This document shows positions 7,762 through 16,462 of a stretch of 64,000 nt of DNA, one piece after another. The stretch is from Sulfurovum sp. (GTDB taxonomy: Bacteria; Campylobacterota; Campylobacteria; Campylobacterales; Sulfurovaceae). A model generated the notes under the pieces. That model made no database searches. It saw only the letters and a program-made list of their open reading frames with translations, and had not been told where the DNA came from. Location: NCBI GenBank assembly GCA_027082955.1, contig JALWTA010000014.1:20628-84627 (forward strand). The letters run 5' to 3'. The first letter of the stretch is position 1. Every line of letters begins with the position of its first letter. The position numbers were made by a program, and so were the translations under genes.

Positions 7762-8559
7762 ATGAACCTAAAAGATTGTATAGGGCTTGGAGTAGCTGGA
7801 AACTTTGCACACCATCTTGAACAGGCAGGTGAGCTGAAAGATTTTGAAAATGTTGTGACCGAAGTACCGGAAGCACCAAAAGGCATTTTTCCGTTCTATC
7901 TTCCTGGCAGTGACGATTTTCTTGGTATCTACAGTATTGGTACAGAGAAGCTTCAACTGCCCTCTTATGAGGCAAATGCGCAGGTAGAGCCGGAGATTGC
8001 AGTGCTGTTTGACATCGTTTATGATGAGACGATGGTGGTAGCAGATATTATTGCCAAAAAATTTACGACATTCAATGACTGTACCATCCGAAAAGAGGGT
8101 GCAAAGAAGATCTCTGAAAAGAAGTCATGGGGAGAAGACTCTAAAGGCATTGGTGACAAGTGGATCGAGATAGACTGTTTTGAAGAGGGCGGTGTAATGG
8201 ACAGCTACCATCTCTGTTCGTTTGTCAAACGTGACGGGGTGCTGCACCCTTATGGCGTGGATGCACCGCTGCTTGGTTACAGCTACTTTTATGATAGGCT
8301 AAAACAGTGGTTGATTGGTAAGATGAATGAGCAGAAAGATTTTGGACCGCTGGAGGATATAGCCATGCATCTAAAGAAGTGTGGCTATCCAAAACAGGCA
8401 CTTATCAGCATCGGTGCAACAGCCTATGCCGAATTTGGTGAATCAAACTATCTGCAAAGCGGTGATGAGGTGTATGTAATCGCGTATGATGCAAAAAGAG
8501 AGGAGGGGACGCTTGAATCCTCTCCAAGTAAAGTGATCCTACACCAGAAGGTGAAGTGA
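7762..8559 (+). CDS. DUF5718 family protein
   Basis: The 265-residue protein starts MNLKDCIGLGVAGNFAHHLE. Longer in-frame starts exist upstream, but the AGAGG site at 7752-7756 and the promoter position favour ATG 7762. It contains the conserved-looking blocks PFYLPGSDDFLG, EPEIAVLFDI and GDEVYVIAYD. The overall character recalls fumarylacetoacetate-hydrolase-like folds (acidic EPEIA motif), but I recognise it only as the DUF5718 family of unknown function. Its stop abuts the stop of the convergent ferritin-like gene with no gap. Confidence 0.75.
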   Translation: MNLKDCIGLGVAGNFAHHLEQAGELKDFENVVTEVPEAPKGIFPFYLPGSDDFLGIYSIGTEKLQLPSYEANAQVEPEIAVLFDIVYDETMVVADIIAKKFTTFNDCTIRKEGAKKISEKKSWGEDSKGIGDKWIEIDCFEEGGVMDSYHLCSFVKRDGVLHPYGVDAPLLGYSYFYDRLKQWLIGKMNEQKDFGPLEDIAMHLKKCGYPKQALISIGATAYAEFGESNYLQSGDEVYVIAYDAKREEGTLESSPSKVILHQKVK

Positions 8560-9078
8560 TCAGTTATTGAATTGCTGCTTGATTTCTGTGACAAACTCGG
8601 TAATATCGTCATGGAGTGCCTGCAGATCCTCTTCATGCTCTACTTCATCTGCGAGGATCTGTGATACGATGTCATAGGTGACGATATCTTTGTTCTGGGT
8701 TGCTTCGGCGATGCGTGAGTAGACGCTGATGGCACACTGCTCCCCTTTGATGGCATCTTCGAGGATATTGACCACATTGTAGGTTTCAGGTGCATCATAG
8801 CCGCAGTTGGTGTGTGTAAACCATGCTTCCGGATGTAGCAATGGGGTACCGCCAAGCTGGAGAATTCTGTCTGCTACCATATTGGCATGCCGAAGTTCGT
8901 CAGCTGCATGCTGGGTCAATTCGGTGATAGCGGCATCTTTCATAATACCTGTGATGACTTTGGCTTCAATAAAATACTGATAGTATGCCAGCCACTCATC
9001 CGCATACGCACGGTTTAGCATGGTGATGATCTCATCGATCTCAATGCCGTGAATGATCGAATTTCCTTTGCGTGCCAT
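8560..9078 (-). CDS. Ferritin-like diiron protein
   Basis: The 172-residue protein is a four-helix ferritin-like bundle. Iron-ligand patterns are visible: an early Glu in helix 1 (ADEWLAYYQYF), the ExxH-type motif ADELRHA in helix 2, a Glu in helix 3 (DAIKGEQCAI) and EVEHEEDL in helix 4. This is the bacterioferritin/DPS-like group that oxidises and stores iron or detoxifies peroxide. It has its own promoter region in the 84-nt gap downstream of dnaJ. Exact subfamily is uncertain. Confidence 0.82.
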   Translation of the reverse strand: MARKGNSIIHGIEIDEIITMLNRAYADEWLAYYQYFIEAKVITGIMKDAAITELTQHAADELRHANMVADRILQLGGTPLLHPEAWFTHTNCGYDAPETYNVVNILEDAIKGEQCAISVYSRIAEATQNKDIVTYDIVSQILADEVEHEEDLQALHDDITEFVTEIKQQFNN

Positions 9079-9162
9079 GATAACTCCTTTAAGATAATGT
9101 TATATCATAAGATGACATAATCTATAGTATCGGAGTTTTACTTAAAGGAAAATAATTATTAT

Positions 9163-10296
9163 CTAACTTTTGAACCACCCTTTGATTTTGTCGAATGCCG
9201 ATTCAAAGGTACTTTTGTGTGGATGGCTCTCTACGCCGTAGCTCTCTTGCAGTTTTTCAAGCAGTGCTTTTTGCTCCTCATTGACCTTCTTGGGCAGTAC
9301 CATCTTGATTTGCGCAATAAGGCGTCCTTTACGTCCGCTATGTACATCAGCGATCCCTTCCCCTTCAAAGACAAACTGCTCACGGTCTTTGGTGCCCTGC
9401 TTGAGTTCGAGTTCAAGTTTTCCTTTGAGTGCAGGGATGGTAATGGTCTCTCCGAGGATCGCCTGGGTGAAAAAGACCGGTACTTCAATATAGACATCGT
9501 TCCCGTTACGGACAAAGTGTTCATCTTCCTCGACATAGAAGACAAGGTAGAGATCGCCGCGCTGTCCGTTCTTAGCTTCGTTACCGTAACCCTGTGCACG
9601 GAGTCTATTGCCGCTGTCGACCCCTGCCGGAATCTTAATGGTGACGGTACCCTCTTTGGTCTCATAGCCTTTGCCGTGACAGGTAGGGCATTTTTGCTCT
9701 ATCTTTTTGCCCATGCCATGACATTTTGGACACTCCTGTGTAAAGGTCATGAACCCCTGACGCATCATGATCTGTCCTTGACCGCCACAGTAGTCACAGG
9801 TACTTAGTTTGCCGTCTTTTGCTCCGGTACCTTCACAGTCACGACAGTAAGTCTTGTAGGTGATGTCGATCTTCTTCTCGCAGCCAAAGACCGCTTCGTT
9901 GAATTTCAAAGGGAGCTCCATTTCAAGGTCGAGTGCATACTTTTGGCTCGGATCGCGTCTGCTGCGTCCAAATCCGCCGCCAAATCCGCCGCCTCCTCCG
10001 AACATGGAGTTGAAGATATCCATAATATCATCCATACTTGCATTGCCAAACCCGCCGCCGGCTCCCTGACCCTGAAGTCCCTCTTTCCCGTATCGGTCGT
10101 AGATAGCGCGTTTCTCATCGTCACTGAGCACCTGATAGGCTTCATTGATCAGTTTGAACTTCTCTTCGGCTTCCTTGTCGTCAGGGTTTCTGTCCGGATG
10201 ATACTTCAGTGCCAGTTTCCGGTAGGCTTTTTTCAGTTCGGCTCCGGTGCAGTCCCTGCTAACCTCAAGTATTTCATAGTAGTCCATTTTCGTCAT
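9163..10296 (-). CDS. dnaJ: Chaperone DnaJ
   Basis: DnaJ stimulates DnaK ATPase and delivers unfolded clients. All domains are present in the 377-residue protein: J domain with HPD at residues 33-35, Gly/Phe-rich linker at about 75-115, four CxxCxGxG zinc repeats ([32 protein letters not shown]) at about 150-210, and the C-terminal substrate domains. It is not linked to dnaK, which lies 4 kb away on the other strand. A CAGGAGC site precedes the start, and a TAGAAT-type -10 lies in the divergent gap. Confidence 0.98.
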   Translation of the reverse strand: MTKMDYYEILEVSRDCTGAELKKAYRKLALKYHPDRNPDDKEAEEKFKLINEAYQVLSDDEKRAIYDRYGKEGLQGQGAGGGFGNASMDDIMDIFNSMFGGGGGFGGGFGRSRRDPSQKYALDLEMELPLKFNEAVFGCEKKIDITYKTYCRDCEGTGAKDGKLSTCDYCGGQGQIMMRQGFMTFTQECPKCHGMGKKIEQKCPTCHGKGYETKEGTVTIKIPAGVDSGNRLRAQGYGNEAKNGQRGDLYLVFYVEEDEHFVRNGNDVYIEVPVFFTQAILGETITIPALKGKLELELKQGTKDREQFVFEGEGIADVHSGRKGRLIAQIKMVLPKKVNEEQKALLEKLQESYGVESHPHKSTFESAFDKIKGWFKS

Positions 10297-10350
10297 TGCC
10301 GTGCTCCTGTTTCATTACAAAATATTGGGCGAATTCTACCATAATTTCGT

Positions 10351-10356
10351 TATAAT
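10351..10356 (+). promoter_or_regulatory. -10 box for the Dabb-family gene in the divergent dnaJ intergenic region
   Basis: TATAAT sits 27 nt before ATG 10383. The 86-nt gap must also hold the dnaJ promoter (TAGAAT on the other strand, 10333-10338). Confidence 0.45.
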
Positions 10357-10382
10357 GGCGAATTAAAAAAAGGTGGGTAATC

Positions 10383-10682
10383 ATGGTCGTACACATTGTA
10401 CTTTTCAAGTTCAAAGAAGAACATAAACAGGCTAACATGATACAGGCAAAGCAGATGCTTGAAAACCTGATGGGAGCGGTGCCGTCACTGCGCAGTATTG
10501 ATGTGGGGCTCAATTTCTCCAAAGAAGAACGGGCGATGGATTTGAGTATTATCACGGCATTTGAGAGTAAAGAGGGGCTGGAAGCCTATGCTGTGCATCC
10601 TGAACACCTTAAAGTGGTTGAGTTCATTAAAGAGGTGGTTGAGTACTCTAAAGTGGTGGACTATGAAAAGCACGATGTGTGA
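10383..10682 (+). CDS. Dabb-family (stress-responsive alpha/beta barrel) protein
   Basis: The 99-residue protein begins MVVHIVLFKFKEEHK, the typical first strand of the Dabb dimeric alpha/beta-barrel fold, with a conserved His near the N-terminus and the AVHPEHLKVVEFI block near the end. Members bind small hydrophobic ligands or act in stress responses; the role of this one is unknown. It is divergent from dnaJ. A heptamer repeat starts just after its stop. Confidence 0.85.
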   Translation: MVVHIVLFKFKEEHKQANMIQAKQMLENLMGAVPSLRSIDVGLNFSKEERAMDLSIITAFESKEGLEAYAVHPEHLKVVEFIKEVVEYSKVVDYEKHDV

Positions 10683-10684
10683 TA

Positions 10685-10703
10685 AAATTAGAAATTAGAA
10701 ATT
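10685..10703 (+). repeat. Heptamer repeat (aaattag), about 2.7 units
   Basis: Directly after the TGA stop of the Dabb gene comes gataaaattagaaattag, which is identical to the start of the longer tract after ilvA at 44778. Two copies of the same tract in the same position relative to a stop codon is the strongest sign that the tracts are a mobile or recurrent repeat. Confidence 0.7.
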
Positions 10704-10758
10704 CAGGATACTTGTCTTTCGTTCCACCGAGATGATGGGAATGAGTAAAGAGTATAGT

Positions 10759-10780
10759 GTAGGGTGCGTAACCACGCACC
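10759..10780. repeat. Intergenic palindromic repeat, copy upstream of recR
   Basis: The 18-bp core GGTGCGTAACCACGCACC forms a 7-bp stem with a 4-nt loop and is preceded by GTAG. An identical 22-bp copy is at 14271-14292 and a degenerate one at 2669. It lies 13 nt before the recR start and could form a hairpin in the leader. An upstream in-frame ATG runs through this repeat and should not be used as the recR start. Confidence 0.8.
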
Positions 10781-10793
10781 AAAAAGAGTAATC

Positions 10794-11363
10794 ATGAAAC
10801 AACATAAAATAGAAGCCTTTGAAAACCTTGTTGAAGCATTTGGGTCATTGCCTTCTATAGGCAAGAAGACAGCTGTTCGGCTTGCCTATCATGCGGTGAT
10901 GGAAGACGGGTTTGGAGCGCTCAAGCTTGCCCATGCCATCGAGCATGCGGTGGGGAGCATCCAAAAGTGCAGTAAGTGCCACAATATGAGTGAGGATGAG
11001 CTGTGCGGTATCTGTTCTGACCCTTATCGTGATACCTCCAAGCTCTGTATCGTGCAGAGTGCCAAAGATATCTTGACCATTGAAGAGAGCGGACAGTTTG
11101 ACGGGGTCTATTATGTCGTTTCACAGATTCAGGATCTGGATGAATCACATCTTTTCTATGCGGTTGAAGGGGTAGAAGAAATCATCTTTGCTTTTCCGCC
11201 AAGTATTGCAACAGACACAATGATCCTTTACATCGAGGACAAACTCTCCGGATTGCCCCTAACATTTACGAAGATCGCACAAGGAGTGCCTACAGGGGTA
11301 GAACTTGAAAATATTGACCTCATGTCACTTTCACGTGCGCTTGAGGCAAGAGTAAAAATATAA
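10794..11363 (+). CDS. recR: Recombination mediator RecR
   Basis: RecR works with RecO/RecF to load RecA at gapped DNA. The 189-residue protein has an N-terminal helix-hairpin-helix (LPSIGKKTAVRLAYH), a four-cysteine zinc finger (CSKCHNMSEDELCGIC), and a Toprim domain beginning CIVQSAKDI and containing GVYYVV. I use ATG 10794; a longer start at 10764 would translate the palindromic repeat into MRNHAPKRV, which no RecR needs. Confidence 0.95.
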   Translation: MKQHKIEAFENLVEAFGSLPSIGKKTAVRLAYHAVMEDGFGALKLAHAIEHAVGSIQKCSKCHNMSEDELCGICSDPYRDTSKLCIVQSAKDILTIEESGQFDGVYYVVSQIQDLDESHLFYAVEGVEEIIFAFPPSIATDTMILYIEDKLSGLPLTFTKIAQGVPTGVELENIDLMSLSRALEARVKI

Positions 11364-11364
11364 A

Positions 11365-11382
11365 GGTGTACAGTGATACACC
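11365..11382. terminator. Bidirectional hairpin between recR and the DHH gene
   Basis: GGTGTA-cagtga-TACACC forms a perfect 6-bp stem. Read leftward it is followed by TTTATATTTTTAC, so it is a fair terminator for the DHH gene; read rightward it has no T run but sits 1 nt after the recR stop. Confidence 0.55.
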
Positions 11383-11400
11383 ATTAATATGTCTATTTGG

Positions 11401-12447
11401 CTATCGCGTCTTTTGATCTATATAATCCTGCACAAATTTTCGTACATCACTGTAGACAAAGGAGTCCTTATATCCATCTATCTTCCCTCCGCTTGCATTG
11501 GGATGACCACCGCCATTGCCGATCTGGGCAGCCATTTGGGAAACATCGACTTTGTTGTTGCTTCGCAGTGAAAAGTTCCCTCTGAAGTTGACATCCATGT
11601 AGAAGTCGTAGTCTGGGTTATTAACGAGGAATGTATTGCCGATGATAGAAGTGTTACCGACGTTGTAGCCGAGGATGCCTTTGTACTCTTTATAGTGGAT
11701 GGTCAGGCGCTGTTTCTCCTTTGTAAGGAGGTCGGTAACATAGTAGGCGACAAGATTATCTTTGGTATTGTTTGCCCCTTTGTTGAAGAAGGCTTTTTTG
11801 ATCTGATGCAGGTCATCATCAAGTACGATAGGGGCATCATGCTTATCGATACGTGCTTTTGCTGCTTCGATCATGGCAAGTTTGAATGTTCTGTCTTCAT
11901 CGGGAAAGAGAATACGGTTGATTTCTCGTGCACCCGAGATCATACCCAGCATTACTTTCCCATACTCAAAGTATGGGTCTTGGTCTTTCCAGATGTCAAT
12001 GGCGTTGATGGCTTTGACAATGTCTGCATATTCGTTATTTGCATCGAAATTGTAATGCTGCTGCAGCCAGTCGTAGGTGATGAGGGTGGCACAGCGGGAA
12101 GTATCGAGTTTGTACCATGCAAAGCGCTCTGCAGCATTGGCTCCGGTAGCGTGGTGGTCAAGAAGCTGGAGTTTGGCACCTATGCGGACAGCTTCTTTTT
12201 CGATCCAGTTCCCCTCTTTAGTAGTCAGGTTCAGGTCAGTAATGAGAATCAGGCGTTCGGTATCGCTGCCATGAATGAAAGTATCTTGTTCTATCTGTCC
12301 TATCATCTCTTCAAGGCGTGCTGTCACTTCAGGTCCGTAATTGGCATTATAGCATGTGATATGACCAAAACATTTTGTGGTGAGGTATTGACAGCCGTAA
12401 CCGTCAAGATCAATGTGGGAAAGATGATAGATACGCGGCTGTTTCAT
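11401..12447 (-). CDS. DHH-family phosphoesterase
   Basis: The 348-residue protein carries the DHH-DHHA1 architecture: motif I SHIDLDGYGC near residue 10, a DLNLTT block near 70, the signature DHHATG near 98, and a C-terminal DHHA1 domain with GNGGGHPNASGG near 315. Relatives are nanoRNases, RecJ-like nucleases or cyclic dinucleotide phosphodiesterases (NrnA, pApA hydrolases); the substrate cannot be chosen from sequence alone. It overlaps the upstream Rrf2 gene by one base (TAATG), so the two are translationally coupled. Confidence 0.85.
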   Translation of the reverse strand: MKQPRIYHLSHIDLDGYGCQYLTTKCFGHITCYNANYGPEVTARLEEMIGQIEQDTFIHGSDTERLILITDLNLTTKEGNWIEKEAVRIGAKLQLLDHHATGANAAERFAWYKLDTSRCATLITYDWLQQHYNFDANNEYADIVKAINAIDIWKDQDPYFEYGKVMLGMISGAREINRILFPDEDRTFKLAMIEAAKARIDKHDAPIVLDDDLHQIKKAFFNKGANNTKDNLVAYYVTDLLTKEKQRLTIHYKEYKGILGYNVGNTSIIGNTFLVNNPDYDFYMDVNFRGNFSLRSNNKVDVSQMAAQIGNGGGHPNASGGKIDGYKDSFVYSDVRKFVQDYIDQKTR

Positions 12448-12845
12448 TAAAGGATGTCACTTAGCATCAAACCATTGAGAAAATCATCTATTTTGGTTTG
12501 GAAATTAGCAAGAAAAGGAGAGATGGCACAGCTGCCGATTGCTCCATTGGGGCAGGTGTTGGTGTAGCTGGTACAGTCAAAGACTGCCGGTGCTTTCCCT
12601 TCTGCTGCAAGGATGATGCTGCGTACAGTAATATTCTCAATCTCCTGTGCCAGTACGAAACCTCCGTGTGCTCCTTTGCGTGATTCAAGTATGCCCTCTT
12701 TTGCCAGGCTCTGGAGGATTTTTGCCAAAAAACTTTTTGGAATACTCAGCTCATTGGCGAGTTGTTCAGCACCTATAGGTTTGTCTGATTTGCGAATGGT
12801 ATCCAGGGATAGCAGTGCATATTCACTTGCACGGGTCAATAACAT
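12447..12845 (-). CDS. Rrf2-family transcriptional regulator with cysteine cluster
   Basis: The 132-residue protein begins MLLTRASEYALLSLDTIRK, the standard start of Rrf2/IscR winged-helix regulators, with the recognition helix near IPKSFLAKILQSLAKEG and the wing GAHGGFVLA. Three cysteines (FDCTSYTNTCPNGAIGSCA) match the Fe-S cluster-binding loop, so it probably senses iron-sulfur status, redox or NO. ATG 12845 has AAGG at a good distance; a GTG three codons earlier is possible. It is the first gene of an operon with the DHH phosphoesterase and is divergent from rpsO. Confidence 0.9.
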   Translation of the reverse strand: MLLTRASEYALLSLDTIRKSDKPIGAEQLANELSIPKSFLAKILQSLAKEGILESRKGAHGGFVLAQEIENITVRSIILAAEGKAPAVFDCTSYTNTCPNGAIGSCAISPFLANFQTKIDDFLNGLMLSDIL

Positions 12846-12865
12846 ATAATACACCTTGATAATAA

Positions 12866-12885
12866 TTAGGAGTATTTTACTCTAA
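12866..12885. promoter_or_regulatory. Candidate Rrf2 operator
   Basis: The gap upstream of the Rrf2 gene contains GAGTA-TTT-TACTC (12870-12882), a perfect 5-bp inverted repeat embedded in a looser 20-bp palindrome TTAGGAGTATTTTACTCTAA. Its position fits autoregulation. Confidence 0.4.
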
Positions 12886-12991
12886 AATCTATTATAGAAA
12901 GATTTACTTTATGCTTCTAAGCCCTGTAAAAGATTATTATGCTATGATTTCGGACTCATTTGAGAATTTTTATACCAATCAGGAGGTCATT

Positions 12992-13261
12992 ATGGCTTTG
13001 GATCCGGCGAAAAAAGCAGAAATTATTGCTAAATACGCAAGAGGCGAAAACGATACAGGTTCAACAGAAGTACAGGTTGCTCTGCTTACAGAGAGAATCA
13101 AGTACCTGACTGAGCACCTTAAAACAAACAAGAAAGACCACTCTTCAAGACTGGGTCTGCTTAAACTTGTCGGTCAGAGAAGAAGACTGATGAGATACTT
13201 GAAAAAAGTTGATTTTGAAAGATGGACAAAGATCAAAGCCGATCTTGGTATCCGTAACTAA
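12992..13261 (+). CDS. rpsO: 30S ribosomal protein S15
   Basis: S15 binds the central domain of 16S rRNA. The 89-residue product [20 protein letters not shown] has the family motifs [15 protein letters not shown] and [22 protein letters not shown]. The start at ATG 12992 has a perfect AGGAGG at 12981-12986; an upstream in-frame ATG at 12911 would add a non-homologous leader. It stands alone, without pnp. Confidence 0.98.
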   Translation: MALDPAKKAEIIAKYARGENDTGSTEVQVALLTERIKYLTEHLKTNKKDHSSRLGLLKLVGQRRRLMRYLKKVDFERWTKIKADLGIRN

Positions 13262-13277
13262 ATCTCTTTTTAAACAT

Positions 13278-13307
13278 GTCAGGCACTTTGTGCTTGACGT
13301 TCTACTC
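13278..13307 (+). terminator. Rho-independent terminator after rpsO
   Basis: GTCAGGCAC-ttt-GTGCTTGAC (13278-13298) forms a 9-bp stem with one G-U pair, followed by a T/C-rich run, 17 nt after the rpsO stop. Confidence 0.6.
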
Positions 13308-13370
13308 TTTTACTCCCCTTTCATTCTTTCCATATTCTTTTTTTTATTGGATATGATATTGTATTGCTTT

Positions 13371-13469
13371 GTAGGGTGTTATTCCCCGACAGCACCAAAT
13401 AGCCCAAATAGCCAGATATCTGTTTACCATTTCAACATCAAAAGGTGTTATCGGGGGACAATACCCTAT
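13371..13469. repeat. Imperfect inverted-repeat element between rpsO and grpE
   Basis: The ends GTAGGGTGTTATTCCCCGAC and the complement of GTTATCGGGGGACAATACCC are similar (GTAGGGT...CCCCGA in both), enclosing about 60 bp. The start GTAGGGTG also resembles the GTAGGGTGCG repeat family. It looks like a small non-autonomous repeat (MITE-like). It occupies most of the 360-nt interval upstream of grpE, where hrcA would be found in Campylobacter. Confidence 0.5.
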
Positions 13470-13489
13470 GCGGAAATACTTTTCTTAAT

Positions 13490-13508
13490 AAACTTTAGTC
13501 AAATACAC
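13490..13508. promoter_or_regulatory. Inverted repeat upstream of grpE promoter
   Basis: TTTAGT and ACTAAA flank a 7-nt spacer about 35 bp upstream of the grpE -35 box. It could be an operator, but the arms are only 6 bp and AT-rich. Confidence 0.25.
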
Positions 13509-13541
13509 TAAACTTTATTAAATAAAACTTGTCAGTAAGCC

Positions 13542-13571
13542 TTGACAAATTATCACTCAATGTTGTATAAT
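13542..13571 (+). promoter_or_regulatory. Consensus sigma70 promoter for grpE-dnaK
   Basis: A perfect TTGACA (13542-13547) is separated by 18 nt from a perfect TATAAT (13566-13571), about 55 nt before the grpE start. I see no CIRCE element (TTAGCACTC-N9-GAGTGCTAA) or HspR-type HAIR box beside it. Confidence 0.75.
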
Positions 13572-13625
13572 ACTCCCAATGCATTTGGAGACGGGTGCAA
13601 AGTTTTAGGAAAAAAGGAGGTCTGT

Positions 13626-14183
13626 ATGAGCAAAGAGACAGAAAAAGATCTTGAACAGACTCAAAATGAAGAGACGGTCGAGGAGACTGAAACTTCCGAA
13701 GCTGAAGAAGGCAATGAAATGAGCGAGCTTGAAGCAGCAAAAGCGGAAGCGGCTGAGTATAAAGACAAGTATATCAGAGCGCATGCCGATTTTGAAAATG
13801 CTAAAAAGCGTCTGGAGAAAGACAAAGCCAATGCCGTTGCCTATGCCAACGAGAGTTTTGCAAAGGACATTCTGGCAGTGATCGACTCTTTTGAACAGGC
13901 ACTTGCTTCTATTGAAGGGGCGAGTGAAGAGAACAGCGGTGAAGTGCTTGAAAAGATGAAAGAGGGTGTCAAGCTGACCTATGAGCAGCTTAAAAAGGTG
14001 CTTGAGAAAAACCACATTAAAGAGATCGTATGTGATAAAGACTTTGACCCTGAAGTCCATCAGGCGATCATGCAGGTTGATAGTGATGAGCATGAGAGCG
14101 GAGACATCGTACAGGTGATGCAAAAAGGCTACACCATCAAGGATCGTGTGTTGCGTCCAGCAATGGTGAGCACCGCCAAATAA
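13626..14183 (+). CDS. grpE: Nucleotide exchange factor GrpE
   Basis: GrpE releases ADP from DnaK. The 185-residue protein has the expected acidic, disordered N-terminus (residues 1-40), a long coiled coil from about 40 to 90 (ELEAAKAEAAEYKDKYIRA, then ADFENAKKRLEKDK), and the C-terminal beta domain with DPEVHQAIMQVD and GYTIKDRVLRPAMV. ATG 13626 has AAGGAGG at 13614-13620. dnaK follows after 222 nt that contain repeat sequences. No hrcA precedes it, unlike the hrcA-grpE-dnaK order of Campylobacter. Confidence 0.97.
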   Translation: MSKETEKDLEQTQNEETVEETETSEAEEGNEMSELEAAKAEAAEYKDKYIRAHADFENAKKRLEKDKANAVAYANESFAKDILAVIDSFEQALASIEGASEENSGEVLEKMKEGVKLTYEQLKKVLEKNHIKEIVCDKDFDPEVHQAIMQVDSDEHESGDIVQVMQKGYTIKDRVLRPAMVSTAK

Positions 14184-14270
14184 ATATGAGTGAACCTCAT
14201 GTTTATCGGTGCGAAACCGGAGCGTGGAGCAGAGCGACCGCGTAGGCTGGAGAGCATTTGCAAATAACGT

Positions 14271-14292
14271 GTAGGGTGCGTAACCACGCACC
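14271..14292. repeat. Intergenic palindromic repeat, copy between grpE and dnaK
   Basis: Identical over 22 bp to the copy at 10759-10780; core GGTGCGTAACCACGCACC with a 7-bp stem. The preceding 60 bp (14207-14270) are GC-rich and also look repeat-derived. The dnaK leader would carry this hairpin if transcription reads through from grpE. Confidence 0.8.
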
Positions 14293-14405
14293 GTTATATG
14301 TAAAAATAAAAAAATACCTTAAATGCAACCAAAGTTGCATCGATAGAGACCAAAGATTGAGTACAATACATTCAGATAAAGAAAATATAACCTAAAGGAT
14401 GAGCA

Positions 14406-16295
14406 ATGGGAAAAGTATTAGGAATTGACCTTGGAACAACAAACTCTGCAATGGCAGTGTATACAAACGGTGAAGCAGCGATTATTGCAAACAAAGAAGG
14501 AAAAAACACAACCCCTTCAGTCGTTGCATTTACAGACAAAGGAGAAGTGCTTGTAGGGGAACCTGCAAAAAGACAGGCAGTCACCAACCCTGAAAAGACC
14601 ATCTACTCCATTAAGAGAATCATGGGGTTGATGTGTAACGAAGACAAAGCAGCAGAAGCCAAAGAGAGACTGCCGTACCACATCATCGACAGAAACGGTG
14701 CCTGTGCGATCGAAGTATCGGGTAAAACCTATACACCGCAGGAGATCTCTGCAAAAGTACTGATGAAAATGAAAGAGGATGCCGAAGCCTATCTTGGTGA
14801 GACAGTCACCGATGCGGTTATTACGGTACCGGCATACTTTAACGACGCACAGCGTAAAGCAACCAAAGAGGCAGGAACGATTGCAGGGTTGAATGTCCTT
14901 CGTATCATCAACGAGCCTACCTCTGCGGCATTGGCGTACGGACTGGATAAAAAAGATGCAGAGCAGATTGTAGTCTATGACCTTGGTGGTGGTACATTTG
15001 ATGTTACTGCACTTGAAACAGGTGACGGTGTTGTTGAAGTACTGGCAACAGGCGGTGATGCATTCCTCGGTGGGGATGACTTCGATAACCGCATCATTGA
15101 CTATGTGGCAGAAGAGTTCAAAGCAGAAACCGGCATCGATGTCAAAGCGGATGTGATGGCACTTCAGCGTGTTAAAGATGCGGCAGAGACGGCAAAAAAA
15201 GAGCTCTCTTCTGCAACTGAGACAGAGATCAACCTGCCGTTCATTACTGCAGATGCAAGCGGACCAAAACACCTGGTAACCAAGATTACCAGAGCGAAAT
15301 TCGAGTCCCTTATTTCTGATCTGGTTGACAGTACCATCACAACGATCGAATCTGTACTCAAAGATGCAGGTTTGAGCAAAAACGATGTCAAAGAAGTTGT
15401 TATGGTTGGTGGATCTACCCGTGTACCTCTGGTACAGGAGAAGGTCAAGGCTTACTTTAATAAAGAGCTGAACAAGTCGGTCAACCCTGATGAAGTTGTT
15501 GCGATCGGTGCAGCGATTCAGGGTGGTGTCCTTGCCGGAGATGTCAAAGATGTTCTTCTGCTGGATGTTACACCGCTTAGCCTCGGTATCGAGACACTCG
15601 GCGGTGTGATGACAAAAGTGATTGAAAAAGGAACAACCATTCCTGCGAAGAAATCACAGATCTTCTCAACAGCAGAAGACAACCAGCCTGCAGTTAGCAT
15701 CCACGTACTCCAAGGAGAGCGTGAATTTGCCAAGGACAACAAGTCTCTCGGTATGTTCGAACTTCAGGGGATCCCACCGGCACCAAGAGGGGTGCCTCAA
15801 ATTGAGGTAACCTTTGATATTGATGCCAACGGTATCCTGACAGTATCTGCGGTTGACAAAGGTACAGGTAAATCTCAGGAGATCAAGATCACCGGTTCGT
15901 CAGGACTGAGCGAAGAAGAGATCGAGAAGATGGTACAGGATGCGGAAGCGCACAAAGCTGAAGATGAGAAGCGTAAAGCAATCGTCGAAGCGAAAAACCA
16001 GGCGGATGCACTGATCCATCAGACAAGAAAGTCACTTGATGAGCTTGGTGAGAGTTTCGATGCAGGTGAAAAAGCGAATATCGAAGCGGCTATTGCAGAC
16101 CTTGAGACAGTGCTTAAAGATGACAATGCAACCAAAGAGCAGATCGATGAGAAGGTCAAAGCGCTGACTGAGAAGTCACACAAACTGGCTGAAGCGGTCT
16201 ATGCCAAAGAGCAGGGCGGACAGCAAGGTGCAGCCGGCGGTGACGCAGGCAAGAAAGCAGACGATGACGATGTCATCGATGCAGAGGTTGAGTAA
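14406..16295 (+). CDS. dnaK: Chaperone DnaK (Hsp70)
   Basis: DnaK is the ATP-dependent Hsp70 chaperone. The 629-residue protein starts [19 protein letters not shown] with the phosphate-1 loop, then [12 protein letters not shown] near residue 193 (phosphate 2), the [10 protein letters not shown] adenosine motif near 335, the linker [14 protein letters not shown] near 382, the substrate domain, a helical lid, and an acidic tail ending [11 protein letters not shown]. The start context has AAAGGATGAGCAATG. A strong terminator follows. Confidence 0.99.
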   Translation: MGKVLGIDLGTTNSAMAVYTNGEAAIIANKEGKNTTPSVVAFTDKGEVLVGEPAKRQAVTNPEKTIYSIKRIMGLMCNEDKAAEAKERLPYHIIDRNGACAIEVSGKTYTPQEISAKVLMKMKEDAEAYLGETVTDAVITVPAYFNDAQRKATKEAGTIAGLNVLRIINEPTSAALAYGLDKKDAEQIVVYDLGGGTFDVTALETGDGVVEVLATGGDAFLGGDDFDNRIIDYVAEEFKAETGIDVKADVMALQRVKDAAETAKKELSSATETEINLPFITADASGPKHLVTKITRAKFESLISDLVDSTITTIESVLKDAGLSKNDVKEVVMVGGSTRVPLVQEKVKAYFNKELNKSVNPDEVVAIGAAIQGGVLAGDVKDVLLLDVTPLSLGIETLGGVMTKVIEKGTTIPAKKSQIFSTAEDNQPAVSIHVLQGEREFAKDNKSLGMFELQGIPPAPRGVPQIEVTFDIDANGILTVSAVDKGTGKSQEIKITGSSGLSEEEIEKMVQDAEAHKAEDEKRKAIVEAKNQADALIHQTRKSLDELGESFDAGEKANIEAAIADLETVLKDDNATKEQIDEKVKALTEKSHKLAEAVYAKEQGGQQGAAGGDAGKKADDDDVIDAEVE

Positions 16296-16333
16296 GCCTC
16301 TGCCCCTCTTTTTTAAGTTATATTACTTCCTCC

Positions 16334-16371
16334 AAAGCCCGGCTTCCCGAAAGGGGAGTCGGGCTTTTTTT
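16334..16371 (+). terminator. Strong intrinsic terminator after dnaK
   Basis: AAAGCCCGGCTTCCC and GGGGAGTCGGGCTTT flank a GAAA-type loop and are followed by seven T. It ends the grpE-dnaK unit. Confidence 0.9.
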
Positions 16372-16462
16372 ATGTCTCCCCCAGTAATAGAATGATGTTT
16401 AAAAGTATTTCAGAAAGATGGAAGGTATGCAAATGGAAGCCTGCAGGCATCCATATTGCAGT

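Noticed and set aside
10764..10793. N-terminal extension of RecR
   Set aside because: These ten codons translate the palindromic intergenic repeat and have no counterpart in RecR.
13540..13580. CIRCE element at the grpE promoter
   Set aside because: Only TTATCACTC resembles the left half; no matching right half exists at the correct distance.
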